From contig JAJPIW010000102.1 of assembly GCA_021324575.1 (NCBI GenBank), forward strand, positions 1 through 64,000: a stretch of DNA of 64,000 nucleotides, in the 5' to 3' direction. The notes beneath the pieces are model-generated. The model had not been told where the DNA came from and ran no database searches. It saw nothing but the letters and a program-made list of their open reading frames with translations. Positions 8,704 through 17,466 of this stretch are shown one piece after another (positions within the stretch are counted from its first letter, which is position 1; each line of letters starts with the position of its first letter). This DNA comes from Intrasporangiaceae bacterium. Its GTDB lineage: Bacteria; Actinomycetota; Actinomycetes; Actinomycetales; Dermatophilaceae. Both the position numbers and the translations under genes were made by a program.

Positions 8704-9549
8704 ATGAGCAACGCCTATCCGTCGACGGTCCTCCGCCGGCTGCTCGCGCACCCCCGGTTCGAGGTCCTGCCGACGCCGTCGGCCGAGGACCAGGTCCGGG
8801 CGCACGTCCCGACCGAGGTGACGGTGACCGTCACGGCGTCCCCCGCCAAGCCGTTGGCGACCACCATCGACCTGACCTGCCGGCTGGCCGCCGACGGCTA
8901 TGACGTCGTCCCGCACATCGCCGCCCGGATGGTGTCCGGGCGCCCCGAGCTCGCCGATCTCGTCGCCCGGCTCACCGAGGCAGGCGTGCGCAAGGTCTTC
9001 GTTCCGGCTGGCGACGCCAAGGAGCCCGCCGGCACCTACATCCAGTCGCTCGACCTGCTGCGCGACCTGAAGGAGCTCGGCAGCCCCTTCGCCGAGGTCG
9101 CCATCACCGGCTACCCGGAGACCCACCCCTCCATCGATGACGACGTCACCGTCCAGGCGATGTGGGACAAGCAGGACTTCGCGTCGCACATCGTGTCGAA
9201 CATGACCTTCGGCGACGAGCACCTCGCCCAGTGGGTCGAGCGGATCCGCCGGCGCGGGATCCTGCTGCCGCTCTATGTCGGGGTTCCGGGCCCGGTCGAG
9301 CGGGCCAAGCTGCTCGGCATGGCGACCAAGATCGGGGTCGGCGAGTCGATGCGGTTCCTCGCCAAGCAGAAGGGCATTTTCGCCCGGATCGCCGGGCCTG
9401 GCTTCGCCACCGACGCCTTCGTCCACCGGGTCGCAGCCCTCGCCGCCAACGATCGGCTCGCGATCGCCGGGCTGCACGTGTTCACGTTCAACCAGTTGGA
9501 GGCCGCCGAGGCCTGGCGGCAGCGGATGCTCGCCGAGGACGGCCGCTGA
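8704..9549 (+). CDS. Methylenetetrahydrofolate reductase family protein
   Basis: 281 residues with the MTHFR TIM-barrel features: an early strand with TVTVTASP, the TTIDLTCRLAADGYDVVPHIAARM segment (folate/flavin site region), and a late GLHVFTFNQ strand. It reduces methylene-THF to methyl-THF, or runs in reverse to oxidise methyl-THF produced by demethylases. It precedes a homocysteine S-methyltransferase by 59 bp, so both may act together in methionine synthesis or methyl catabolism. The ATG (MSNAYP) was chosen; the track start at 8221 lies within the divergent nuclease gene. Confidence 0.87.
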   Translation: MSNAYPSTVLRRLLAHPRFEVLPTPSAEDQVRAHVPTEVTVTVTASPAKPLATTIDLTCRLAADGYDVVPHIAARMVSGRPELADLVARLTEAGVRKVFVPAGDAKEPAGTYIQSLDLLRDLKELGSPFAEVAITGYPETHPSIDDDVTVQAMWDKQDFASHIVSNMTFGDEHLAQWVERIRRRGILLPLYVGVPGPVERAKLLGMATKIGVGESMRFLAKQKGIFARIAGPGFATDAFVHRVAALAANDRLAIAGLHVFTFNQLEAAEAWRQRMLAEDGR

Positions 9550-9555
9550 ACGCAC

Positions 9556-9581
9556 CGGCATACGGACCTTCTCGTATGCCG
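9556..9581 (+). terminator. Hairpin made of an inverted CGGCATACG pair
   Basis: Perfect 9-bp stem CGGCATACG / CGTATGCCG with an 8-nt loop, 6 bp past the reductase stop. There is no U-tract after it, so it may be an attenuator or mRNA 3' structure rather than a classic terminator. The stem is the word over-represented throughout the window. Confidence 0.6.
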
Positions 9582-9608
9582 CTCGCCCGGCCTGCGTAGC
9601 CTGCTGGG

Positions 9609-10493
9609 GTGACCACGAACCGCCTCTCCGCCCTGCTGGCCGGCCGCCCCGCCATCCTCGACGGCGGCTACGGCTGGCTTTTGCAGGAGCGGGGCCTGCC
9701 CGCCGGCGACGCGGCAGAGCTGTGGAACCTCGAGAACCGTTCTGCCATCGAGGATCTGCACGAGGAGTATGCCGCGGCCGGCGCCCGGATCCTCACGACG
9801 AACACCTTCGGCGGCACCTCGGCCCGGCTGGCGATGAACGGTCTCGAGGACCGGGTGCACGACGTCAACGCGGCCGGGGCCGCCATCGCCCGTGCCGTCG
9901 CCGACCGTCACGGCATCCTCGTCGCCGGCGACCTCGGACCGACCGGTGAGCTGCTGGAACCGTTGGGAACCTTGACGATCGAGGATGTGACGGCGCTGTT
10001 CGCCGAGCAGCTGCGGGGGCTCGTCGAGGGCGGTATCGACCTGGTCCTCATCGAGACGATGAGCGACCTGGGTGAGACGAAGGCCGCCGTCGCCGCAGCG
10101 GTCCAGGTGGCGCCGAACCTGCCGATCGTGGCGACGATGAGCTTCGACACCAACCTGCGCACGATGATGGGCGTCACCCCTGCGGCGGCTGTGACCGCGC
10201 TCGCCGAGGCCGGGGTCGACGCTGTCGGGGCCAACTGCGGCCGCGGGCCCGAGGAGATGACCCAGATCGCCGCCCAGCTGGTGGCGGCCCGGCCCCATGA
10301 CCACGTGCTCGTCATCGCCCAGTCCAACGCCGGGCTCCCCCACCTCGAGGGCGACGCGTTCGTCTACACCGTCGACCCGGCCGGAATGGCCCGGCACGCA
10401 ACGGAGCTGCGCTCCCTCGGGGTGGACGTCATCGGCGCCTGCTGCGGCTCCTCGCCCGCCCACATCAAGGCGATGAGCGACGCTCTGGGCTGA
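9609..10493 (+). CDS. Homocysteine S-methyltransferase family protein
   Basis: 294 residues of the BHMT/MetH N-terminal fold. The zinc ligands are present: Cys in VGANCGRGPEEM and the CC pair in VIGACCGSSPAHI. The start region (AILDGGYGWLLQERG) and TNTFGG are typical. It transfers a methyl group to homocysteine to give methionine; donors in the family include betaine, S-methylmethionine and methyl-THF (with cobalamin domains absent here). Given the betaine genes nearby, betaine is a possible donor but this is inference. GTG start. Confidence 0.88.
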   Translation: MTTNRLSALLAGRPAILDGGYGWLLQERGLPAGDAAELWNLENRSAIEDLHEEYAAAGARILTTNTFGGTSARLAMNGLEDRVHDVNAAGAAIARAVADRHGILVAGDLGPTGELLEPLGTLTIEDVTALFAEQLRGLVEGGIDLVLIETMSDLGETKAAVAAAVQVAPNLPIVATMSFDTNLRTMMGVTPAAAVTALAEAGVDAVGANCGRGPEEMTQIAAQLVAARPHDHVLVIAQSNAGLPHLEGDAFVYTVDPAGMARHATELRSLGVDVIGACCGSSPAHIKAMSDALG

Positions 10494-10509
10494 CCGATGG
10501 GCGCCTAGC

Positions 10510-11553
10510 ATGGCCGGAGTGCGGACCAGGGTGAGCATCGTCGGTGGCGGGATCGCGGGGTTGTCACTGGCCGCCGCCCTCGACCCGACGCGGTTCGACG
10601 TGACCGTCCACGAGGCCCAGCCCGGCCGGGCCGCCACCGGTGCGGCCCTGGGCCTGTGGCCCTCCGCGCGGCGGGCGCTGGGGCGGCTCGGCGTCCTGGA
10701 CGTGGTCGAGCGCTCGGGTGGCCAGGTCAGCGGGGGCTACCTGCACGACCTCACCGGCCGGCCGCTGCTACGCGCTCCGGACGTAGGGCTGCTCATGGTC
10801 GCCCGGCCGGTGCTGCTCGACGCGCTGCGGGCGGCCCTGCCGTCGAGCACCCGCCTGGTCACCGAGGAGGTGCTCGACCCACGCGACCTCGACGCCGACC
10901 TCGTCATCGGCGCCGACGGCGTGCGCAGCGTCGTCCGCGGGCTCGTCGCACCAGGTGCGGCGGACCGGCGAGCCACCCCGTGGGTGGCGCTGCGCGGCAT
11001 ACGGGATGGAGACGTGCACTCCTCGGAGGTGGGCGAGTACTGGGGAGCCGGGCGCCTGTTCGGGATCGTTCCACTGGTCGACGGGCGGACCTACTGGTTC
11101 ACGGCACAACCGAGCGTCGCCGGCCCCGAGCCGCTCGACCCGTCGGCTGTCCTGACGGAGGCGAGACTGGCGTTCGCCGGTGCGGCGCCGGTCATCCGGC
11201 GCCTGCTCCGCGAGGCCGGACTGGACACGCTCGCGACCCGGCTCTGGGTCGCGCCGCCGATGTACCGGTACTTGCGGGGCCGGTATGCCGTGATCGGCGA
11301 TGCCGCGCACGCCATGGCTCCCAACCTGGGTCGCGGTGCCTGCGACGCCATCGTTGATGCGGTCACCCTGGCCGACGCGCTGCAGGGTGGTCGACGATCC
11401 GGCAGCCGGCTGTGGGGGTGGCAGGCACGACGGGTGCCACTCACCCAGGCCGCGCGGCTGGCGTCAGGACGGCTGATGCGGGTCGCCCTCGCTGAGGCAC
11501 CCCGGCGCGACCGGGTCCTCCGGCTCGTCCAGCTCCGCCGCGCCGACTCCTGA
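10510..11553 (+). CDS. FAD-dependent monooxygenase-like oxidoreductase
   Basis: 347 residues with the aromatic-hydroxylase flavoprotein signature: GGGIAGLSLA dinucleotide site at the N-terminus, the DG motif in DLVIGADGVRSVVRG, and the GD motif in YAVIGDAAHAMAPNLGRG. It should hydroxylate an unknown organic substrate using NAD(P)H and O2. It follows the methyltransferase by 16 bp but shows no functional link to it. Confidence 0.9.
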   Translation: MAGVRTRVSIVGGGIAGLSLAAALDPTRFDVTVHEAQPGRAATGAALGLWPSARRALGRLGVLDVVERSGGQVSGGYLHDLTGRPLLRAPDVGLLMVARPVLLDALRAALPSSTRLVTEEVLDPRDLDADLVIGADGVRSVVRGLVAPGAADRRATPWVALRGIRDGDVHSSEVGEYWGAGRLFGIVPLVDGRTYWFTAQPSVAGPEPLDPSAVLTEARLAFAGAAPVIRRLLREAGLDTLATRLWVAPPMYRYLRGRYAVIGDAAHAMAPNLGRGACDAIVDAVTLADALQGGRRSGSRLWGWQARRVPLTQAARLASGRLMRVALAEAPRRDRVLRLVQLRRADS

Positions 11554-11580
11554 CCGCTGGGCCAGTGCCCGAGTCGGACA

Positions 11581-11628
11581 GGTCACCAGTCGAAGAGGTC
11601 ACCAGTCGAAGAGGTCACCAGTCGAAGA
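11581..11628 (-). repeat. 16-bp unit repeated three times
   Basis: Three perfect head-to-tail copies of GGTCACCAGTCGAAGA. The last copy contains the stop codon and final codons of the DUF2207-type gene, so the array has grown across its 3' end. Since 16 is not a multiple of 3, copy-number change would alter the sequence after the stop but not the protein. Confidence 0.95.
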
Positions 11629-12937
11629 GGCAGCCGCAGCCGTCCAGGCAGCCGTCGGCATCGGCGAGGTCACCGATGCTGCCGGCGAACGAGCCCACTG
11701 CGTCGCCCACACCGGACAGGAGGTCGCCGAGGTCGAGATCGGGCAGGTCGAGGTCCGGCAGGTCGATGTCGCCCAGCCCCAGGTCCGGCAGGTCGGTGAG
11801 AGCCGTCAGGTCGGGCAGGTCGTCGGGCACGAGGTCGACGAGGTTCCCGAGCAGCTGGATGGAGCCAGGGTCGCTGGCCAGGTCCAGAGCCAGACCGACC
11901 GCGTTCTCGCCGGCCTCGTGCAACGCCGCCGACCGCGCGACGGAACCCACAGCGGCCGACCAGTGCTCCGCCACACCGAAGGCCACGGCATACGGGAGGA
12001 ACGTGGGGAAGATGCGTCGCGCCTCCTCCCAGTTCAGCTGGTCCGCCTCCGCGGTGGCAAGGTACTTGCGGAAGCCGAGCGACTGGATGCGCACCGCCGT
12101 GCCGAGGGCGGTGCGTGGGGTCCGGCCGCGGCCCAGGCGGACCATGGCGACCGCGCCCAGCCCGACGCCGACCGCCAGGGTCGGGATCCACAGGGCCTCC
12201 CGACCACCGTCCCAGCGCACCGCCGCGACCACCGCGCCGATGACCGCTCCGAGGAGGAGGAGCAGGCCGAACGTCGCGAGAACGTTGTTGCGGGAGCGGG
12301 GGTGACGCCGGTACCAGCCGCGGTCGACGACCTCCCGGTAGAACTCGACCTGGGCGGCGCGCAGGGCCATCGCGAAGTCTGCGGATCGCAGCTGGGACAG
12401 CAGCACAGTGGACCCGCCGCCGAGGAATGCCGTGAGCGCGGCCCGCTCGTGAGGGCTCAGCGCGTGCGGACCGGGCTCGTCGCCACCGGCCGTGCGGGTG
12501 ATCCGCCAGTCGTCGCCGCGCTTCATCGGCCCGGCCTCGTCCGACTCCGTGTCGGCGGGCGTGATGTCGACCTCTCGACGCACGGCCAGGTCGATGAGGG
12601 TCGCCGTGAGATCGCGGACATCGGCGACCCCGTCGATGACCGTGCCGGCCAGACCCGGCGGCACGCCATCGGGCCGGGTGAAGCGAGGAGCCAGCGGACC
12701 GTCCCACTCGCCGCCTCGGACCCGGGCCGTGCCGACGGTACGGGTGGGCGCAGGGATCTCCCCGGGCGTGATCCCCACGAACTCCTCGTCGCGCCGCCGC
12801 AGACGAAACCACCACAGGACGATGGTCGCGACCGCCAGCGGCAGCGCGACGGCTGCCACCGCCTCGGCCGCCGACGCTCCCGCTGCCAGCTCTCCCAGCG
12901 CACTCGGCACTGCACTCCCCATCGCACTCCCCGCCAC
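11615..12937 (-). CDS. DUF2207-type membrane protein
   Basis: 440 residues. An N-terminal membrane helix (AVALPLAVATIVLWWF) is followed by a DUF2207-like cytoplasmic region (GVPPGLAGTVIDG, TATLIDLAVRR), two central helices near VLATFGLLLLLGAVIG, and the family's LPYAVAFGVAEHW motif. The C-terminus is odd: a run of LPDL/LGD repeats, then a short Gly segment and a cysteine-rich end (GCLDGCGCLFDW). Family members usually have an exported N-terminal domain that is missing here. GTG start; in-frame ATG at 12922 is an alternative. Function unknown. Confidence 0.78.
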   Translation of the reverse strand: MAGSAMGSAVPSALGELAAGASAAEAVAAVALPLAVATIVLWWFRLRRRDEEFVGITPGEIPAPTRTVGTARVRGGEWDGPLAPRFTRPDGVPPGLAGTVIDGVADVRDLTATLIDLAVRREVDITPADTESDEAGPMKRGDDWRITRTAGGDEPGPHALSPHERAALTAFLGGGSTVLLSQLRSADFAMALRAAQVEFYREVVDRGWYRRHPRSRNNVLATFGLLLLLGAVIGAVVAAVRWDGGREALWIPTLAVGVGLGAVAMVRLGRGRTPRTALGTAVRIQSLGFRKYLATAEADQLNWEEARRIFPTFLPYAVAFGVAEHWSAAVGSVARSAALHEAGENAVGLALDLASDPGSIQLLGNLVDLVPDDLPDLTALTDLPDLGLGDIDLPDLDLPDLDLGDLLSGVGDAVGSFAGSIGDLADADGCLDGCGCLFDW

Positions 12938-13027
12938 GGGGGAACTCTAGGGCCCCCTCCGAGTGGGTGAGCTCGTCGCCGCATAGGGTGATGGAGAAGG
13001 CGATGCACGCAGGCAGCGGAGGCTCGA

Positions 13028-14077
13028 GTGAGCGAAGGTGGTGCGGGGAGCGCCGGGCGTCGCCCGACCATGCGCGACGTGGCCCGTGCAGCTGGAGTGT
13101 CGCCGACCTCGGTGTCGTTCGTGCTGAACGGCCGCCGGGATGCGCGCATCGCCGCCCACACGCGCGAACGGATCATGGCCGCCGCGGACGAATTGGGCTT
13201 TCGTCCCAACCTGACCGCTCGCCAGCTGCGGCTACAGCAGACCCACACGATCGGCATGCTCACCGACGGCATCGCCTCCTCGCCGTTCGCCGGCCCCATC
13301 GTCCGAGCGGTGCACGATGTCGCATGGACGGGCCGTCGGCTGGTGTTCGTGGTGAACACCGACGGCAACCCCGAGGTGGAGAAGACCGCGGTGCTCGAAC
13401 TGCTCGATCGACGGGCAGACGGCCTGATCTTCGCGACGGTATTCGCCCGCGAGGTCGTGGTGCCTCCCGAGATGTCAGCCGCCCCTGCAGTCCTTATCAA
13501 CTGCTTCCCGCACCCGGACTCGACCCAGCTGCCGGCCATCGTGCCGGCAGAGCGCTATGGCGGCGCTCTGGCTGCCCAGTGCCTGATCGACGCCGGACAC
13601 CGCGACATCCACTACCTGGCCGGTGACGAGCAGGTCTGGGCGACGCAGGAGCGCACGACTGCATTCCGTGAGCGGATGACCCTCGCCGGCGCGCCGGTCG
13701 ACAGCGGCACGATCAGCTACGGCGACTACACGATCGACTCCGGCTACGACCGGGCCATCACGCTCCTTCGCGGCGAGGACCGCCCCACCGCACTCCTGTG
13801 CGGCAACGACCGGATCGCGCTCGGGGCCCTCCTTGCGGGGCAGTCGCTGGGCCTCGACATCCCTGGCGACCTGTCGCTGGTCGGCTACGACGACCAGGAG
13901 GAGCTCGCCGACCGGATCCGGCCACTCCTCACGACTGTCGGCCTGCCGCACTACCGGCTCGGTGAGCTCGGGATGCAGACCCTGCTCGCCATCGTCGAGG
14001 GCTCAGACGTCCCCCCTCGGCAGGAGGTCCGCGGGGAGCTCGTCGAGCGCAGCTCGGTCGCCCCGCCGCGCCAGTAG
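13028..14077 (+). CDS. LacI-family transcriptional regulator
   Basis: 349 residues: LacI helix-turn-helix at residues 15-37 (TMRDVARAAGVSPTSVSFVL), hinge with LTARQLR, and a periplasmic-binding-like sugar domain ending in the SLVGYDDQEELADRIRPLLTTV region typical of the family. It is followed by the GH32 enzyme and a palindromic TGATAA-TTATCA site in the intervening 164 bp, so it is likely a sucrose/fructan-responsive repressor of that gene. The GTG start is preceded by an Ser/Gly-rich segment. Confidence 0.92.
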   Translation: MSEGGAGSAGRRPTMRDVARAAGVSPTSVSFVLNGRRDARIAAHTRERIMAAADELGFRPNLTARQLRLQQTHTIGMLTDGIASSPFAGPIVRAVHDVAWTGRRLVFVVNTDGNPEVEKTAVLELLDRRADGLIFATVFAREVVVPPEMSAAPAVLINCFPHPDSTQLPAIVPAERYGGALAAQCLIDAGHRDIHYLAGDEQVWATQERTTAFRERMTLAGAPVDSGTISYGDYTIDSGYDRAITLLRGEDRPTALLCGNDRIALGALLAGQSLGLDIPGDLSLVGYDDQEELADRIRPLLTTVGLPHYRLGELGMQTLLAIVEGSDVPPRQEVRGELVERSSVAPPRQ

Positions 14078-14169
14078 TGCCCGGAGCCCCCGTAGCGCCC
14101 ATCGCGCACCCCCGCGCAACAACGGGAGCCCTTGTGCTTTCCCTGGACCAGGGCCAGACTGACCCGCGT

Positions 14170-14187
14170 TGATAAATCGAATTATCA
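14170..14187. promoter_or_regulatory. Candidate LacI-family operator
   Basis: TGATAA and TTATCA form an inverted repeat separated by 6 bp (TGATAAATCGAATTATCA), 55 bp before the GH32 start. It stands out as AT-rich in a GC-rich context and lies downstream of the LacI gene. Binding by that regulator is inferred. Confidence 0.65.
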
Positions 14188-14241
14188 CACCAACATCACG
14201 CTGGGCAGTGCTGCGCAGCTTGAGGAACGAGGAGGTTCCTG

Positions 14242-16746
14242 ATGTTCGACTCCCCCCGGCGACCCAAGGCGGTGGCCACGGCATCCGCCGTCCTGACCGC
14301 GGCGCTGGCGCTCACCGCGGCCACGTCGGCGAGCGCCACGTCTACGCCGTCCCCCAGCGGGACGAGCTACGACGAGCTCTACCGGCCGCAGTTCCACTTC
14401 AGCCTTCCCAAGGGCTGGATCGGCGACCCGAACGGGCTGGTCTACCGCAACGGCAAGTACTACCTCTACAGCTACGGGAGCTGGGAGGGTGCCGTCAGCA
14501 CGGACCTGGTGCACTGGACCGACATCCCGGTCACCGGCCCGCAGCGCGACGAGGGCAGCAACGCGTTCTTCTCCGGCAGCGCGGTGGTGGACAAGGAGAA
14601 CACCAGCGGGTTCGGCACGAAGAAGAACCCGCCGATGGTGGCGATGTACACCAGCGTCGAGCAGGGCACCAACGTCGAGAAGCAGTCACTGGCCTACAGC
14701 ACCGACCAGGGGCGCACCTGGACCCGGTATGCCGGGAACCCCGTCCTCGACCTGCAGTCGGTGAACTTCCGCGACCCGAAGGTGTTCTGGTACGCGCCCA
14801 CCCACAGCTGGCGAATGGTCATCACCCTCTCCGACCAGTACAAGGTGTCGGTCTACTCCTCCCCCGACCTGAAGTCCTGGTCGCACCTGAGCGACTTCGG
14901 CCCAGCGGGCTCGACGAGCGGCGTCTGGGAGATGCCGGACCTCTATCAGCTGGCCATCGACGGAAACCCGCGCAAGACCAAGTGGGTCATGAGCGTCAGC
15001 GTGGGGAGCACCGGCGTCCAGTACTTCGTCGGTCAGTTCGACGGCACTCGCTTCGTCGCTGACGGCCCGGCGGCATACACCCCGCCCGCCGGGACAACGC
15101 TCGCCGACTTCGAGGACCCCGACTACGGCACCTGGACCACGACCGGAACGGCCTTCGGCACGGCACCAGCGACCGGCGCCCTGCCCGACCAGCAGGGCGT
15201 AGCCGGCTTCCACGGCGCCCAGCTCGTGAACAGCTACAACGGTGGCGACGGCTCGACCGGAACCCTCACCTCGCCCACCTTCACGATCTCCAAGGGTCGC
15301 CTGAACTTCCTTGTCGGCGGCGGCAACCACCCGTATGCAGCGGACGCCGTCGCCCCGGGAACGCTGCCGAACCACACTGTCTTCACGGACTTCTCCGGCG
15401 ACACCTACGATCCCGGCTGGACCACGACCGGGGACTTCGTCGGCACAGGTCCCAGCCACGAGACGCTGGGCGGCCAGATCAGTGCGGGTGTTCTCGACAC
15501 GTGGGGACCGAACGGCGACCCCAGCAAGGGCACGATCACCTCGCCCAGCTTCACCGTGAGCAGCCCCTCCATCGACCTGCAGGTCGCCGGTGGCAACCAC
15601 CCGAATGACCAGCCCAACCCGACTGCGGTCAACCTGGTCATCGGCGGCAAGGTCGTGGCTACGGCGACCGGCGACAACTCCGGAACCCTCTCCTGGCGGA
15701 ACTGGGACACCACTGCGTACCAGGGCCAGCAGGCGCAGATCCAGGTCGTCGACCAGAGCGACGGGTCGACCGGCTGGGGCCACATGATGGTGGGTGACAT
15801 CCTCTTCGCCGACGGCGCCGTGCAGCCGTGGGACACCCAGACCAGCGTCAACCTGGTCGTCGACGGCCAGGTCGTCCGGTCCACCACCGGCGCCAACAGC
15901 GAGTCCCTCGACTGGGCCTCGTGGGACCTGCGCGACCTCGCCGGCAAGCAGGGGCAGATCCAGGTCGTCGACCACAACAACGGCGGCTGGGGGCACATCC
16001 TCGCGGACGACTTCACGCTCAGTGACTCGCCCGCGCTGAACACGAACCAGCGCGCCCACTGGGTGGACTTCGGGTCTGACTTCTACGCCTTCAACACGTG
16101 GAACGATGCTCCGGACAACCAGCGGATCGGCATCGCCTGGATGAGCAACTGGGACTATGCGGGTCAGGTTCCGACCAGCCCGTGGCAGGGTGCACAGACG
16201 TTCCCGCGGACCCTGAAGCTCGCCACCATCGCCGGCAAGGTGCAGCTCGTGCAGCAGCCGGTCGACACGCTGAAGGAGCTGCGCAAGGGTGCGCCCACCC
16301 AGATCGCGCGGGTCTCGGCAACCAGCAGGACGACGCCGCTGAACCTCAAGGGCACGACACTGGATGTCACGGCTCACCTGACGGCCGGAACGGCAAGCAC
16401 TTTCGGGTTGAACGTCCGCACCGGAGCCGGCCAGTACACGCAGATCGGCTACGACACCCGCAACGGGCAGCTGTACATCGACCGAACCCATTCCGGCAAG
16501 GTGGACTTCAGCTCGGCGTTCCCCGGTGTGAAGACGGCCCCGCTCGCGCTCGACCACGGCGGCGTGACGTTGCGCGTCCTCGTGGACAACGACTCCGTGG
16601 AGGTCTACGCCGACCACGGCCAGGTCGCTCTCACCGAGCAGGTGTTCCCGGACGCCACGAGCAACGGGGTCAGCTTCTTCGCTGACAACGGCTCCGCGAG
16701 GCTCGACCAGCTGACCGGCTGGCACCTGGAGTCGAGCTGGCAGTAG
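14242..16746 (+). CDS. Secreted GH32 levanase/fructanase with nested accessory modules
   Basis: 834 residues. Sec signal peptide (basic n-region, Ala/Leu core, SASA cleavage around residue 32). The GH32 propeller starts at WIGDPNG (nucleophile Asp ~62), has FRDPK near 177 and WEMPD near 231 (acid/base Glu). A ~310-residue insertion (about 287-600) interrupts the propeller. It holds two copies of a sandwich-like module ending in GWGH segments, the second apparently placed inside the first after GGGNHPY. The propeller then resumes with HWVDFGSDFYAFNTW and ends in the GH32 C-terminal β-sandwich. It should hydrolyse levan, inulin or sucrose outside the cell. A strong RBS (GGAGG) precedes the ATG. 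Confidence 0.93.
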   Translation: MFDSPRRPKAVATASAVLTAALALTAATSASATSTPSPSGTSYDELYRPQFHFSLPKGWIGDPNGLVYRNGKYYLYSYGSWEGAVSTDLVHWTDIPVTGPQRDEGSNAFFSGSAVVDKENTSGFGTKKNPPMVAMYTSVEQGTNVEKQSLAYSTDQGRTWTRYAGNPVLDLQSVNFRDPKVFWYAPTHSWRMVITLSDQYKVSVYSSPDLKSWSHLSDFGPAGSTSGVWEMPDLYQLAIDGNPRKTKWVMSVSVGSTGVQYFVGQFDGTRFVADGPAAYTPPAGTTLADFEDPDYGTWTTTGTAFGTAPATGALPDQQGVAGFHGAQLVNSYNGGDGSTGTLTSPTFTISKGRLNFLVGGGNHPYAADAVAPGTLPNHTVFTDFSGDTYDPGWTTTGDFVGTGPSHETLGGQISAGVLDTWGPNGDPSKGTITSPSFTVSSPSIDLQVAGGNHPNDQPNPTAVNLVIGGKVVATATGDNSGTLSWRNWDTTAYQGQQAQIQVVDQSDGSTGWGHMMVGDILFADGAVQPWDTQTSVNLVVDGQVVRSTTGANSESLDWASWDLRDLAGKQGQIQVVDHNNGGWGHILADDFTLSDSPALNTNQRAHWVDFGSDFYAFNTWNDAPDNQRIGIAWMSNWDYAGQVPTSPWQGAQTFPRTLKLATIAGKVQLVQQPVDTLKELRKGAPTQIARVSATSRTTPLNLKGTTLDVTAHLTAGTASTFGLNVRTGAGQYTQIGYDTRNGQLYIDRTHSGKVDFSSAFPGVKTAPLALDHGGVTLRVLVDNDSVEVYADHGQVALTEQVFPDATSNGVSFFADNGSARLDQLTGWHLESSWQ

Positions 16747-16755
16747 CCCACCTCA

Positions 16756-16793
16756 CGCCTGCTCGGCGCCGCGGAATCGGCGCCGAGCAGGCG
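16756..16793. terminator. Strong hairpin after the GH32 gene
   Basis: A perfect 16-bp stem (CGCCTGCTCGGCGCCG and its complement) with a 6-nt loop lies between the convergent GH32 and DUF1638 genes. It could terminate transcription from both sides. Confidence 0.8.
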
Positions 16794-16806
16794 TGGCGGG
16801 AACCCC

Positions 16807-17466
16807 CTAGGCCTCGACCAGGCCGGCGAGTGCCCGCTCGAGCCCGGTCAGGCCGGTGTGCCGCACCTGCAGCGGCAGCCCGATCCGCTCGGCCGCGCGC
16901 TGGGCCAGCTCGCGGAGCTCGGCCTGCTCGTCCGCGTCCTCCGTCTGTTGGAGCCAGACGATCCGGGTGTAGTGACCGAAGTAGTCGTCCCGCAGCTCGG
17001 GCCACCGGTCCAGACCCAGCTCCTGGATCACGGTGCGGGAGAACGACTTCACGAGGAAGTCGGTGAGCAGGTAGGTGCCCGGCTCGTCCTCGAACGCCGC
17101 CTGCACCCGCTCGGCACCGGCATACAGGTCGTAGCAGTGCAGCCCCGGGAGCCGCTCGACAGCGAGCCGCTCACAAACCTCGTCGAGGGCGCCGTACGTG
17201 CCGCAGTCCGCGTACCCGACCACGACCCGGTCGTACCGTTCGCGGAGCTCGGTCACCAGTCGCTCGACCTCGCCCGGGATGCGCCCAGGAGCGTTGTGCA
17301 ACAACGGGTTCAGCGGGTGCACGTCGATCGGCCAGGTATGCCGGGCGCTCACCTCCGCGGCCGGCTGGGCGATCGCGCCGCACGCCACGAGCGCGACCCG
17401 GTCTCCCTTCGCTCCCCTCGCACCCCTCGATAAGTTATCGGGTTCTTGGACTAGCTCCCTGGTCAC
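16807..17466 (-). CDS. DUF1638 protein linked to corrinoid methyltransferases
   Basis: About 219 residues. The conserved domain begins at RVALVACGAIAQPA and includes the VVVGYADCGTYGALDEVC and GLHCYDLYAG segments, whose cysteines suggest a metal or thiol role. DUF1638 genes are often seen beside MttB-type methyltransferases, as here, but the activity is unknown. The domain should start near 17400, yet no standard start codon exists there. The nearest upstream one is GTG 17466, which places the first ~20 codons inside the dispersed hairpin repeat. A good AAGGGAG sits just before the domain, hinting that the original start was lost or is unusual. Confidence 0.78.
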   Translation of the reverse strand: MTRELVQEPDNLSRGARGAKGDRVALVACGAIAQPAAEVSARHTWPIDVHPLNPLLHNAPGRIPGEVERLVTELRERYDRVVVGYADCGTYGALDEVCERLAVERLPGLHCYDLYAGAERVQAAFEDEPGTYLLTDFLVKSFSRTVIQELGLDRWPELRDDYFGHYTRIVWLQQTEDADEQAELRELAQRAAERIGLPLQVRHTGLTGLERALAGLVEA

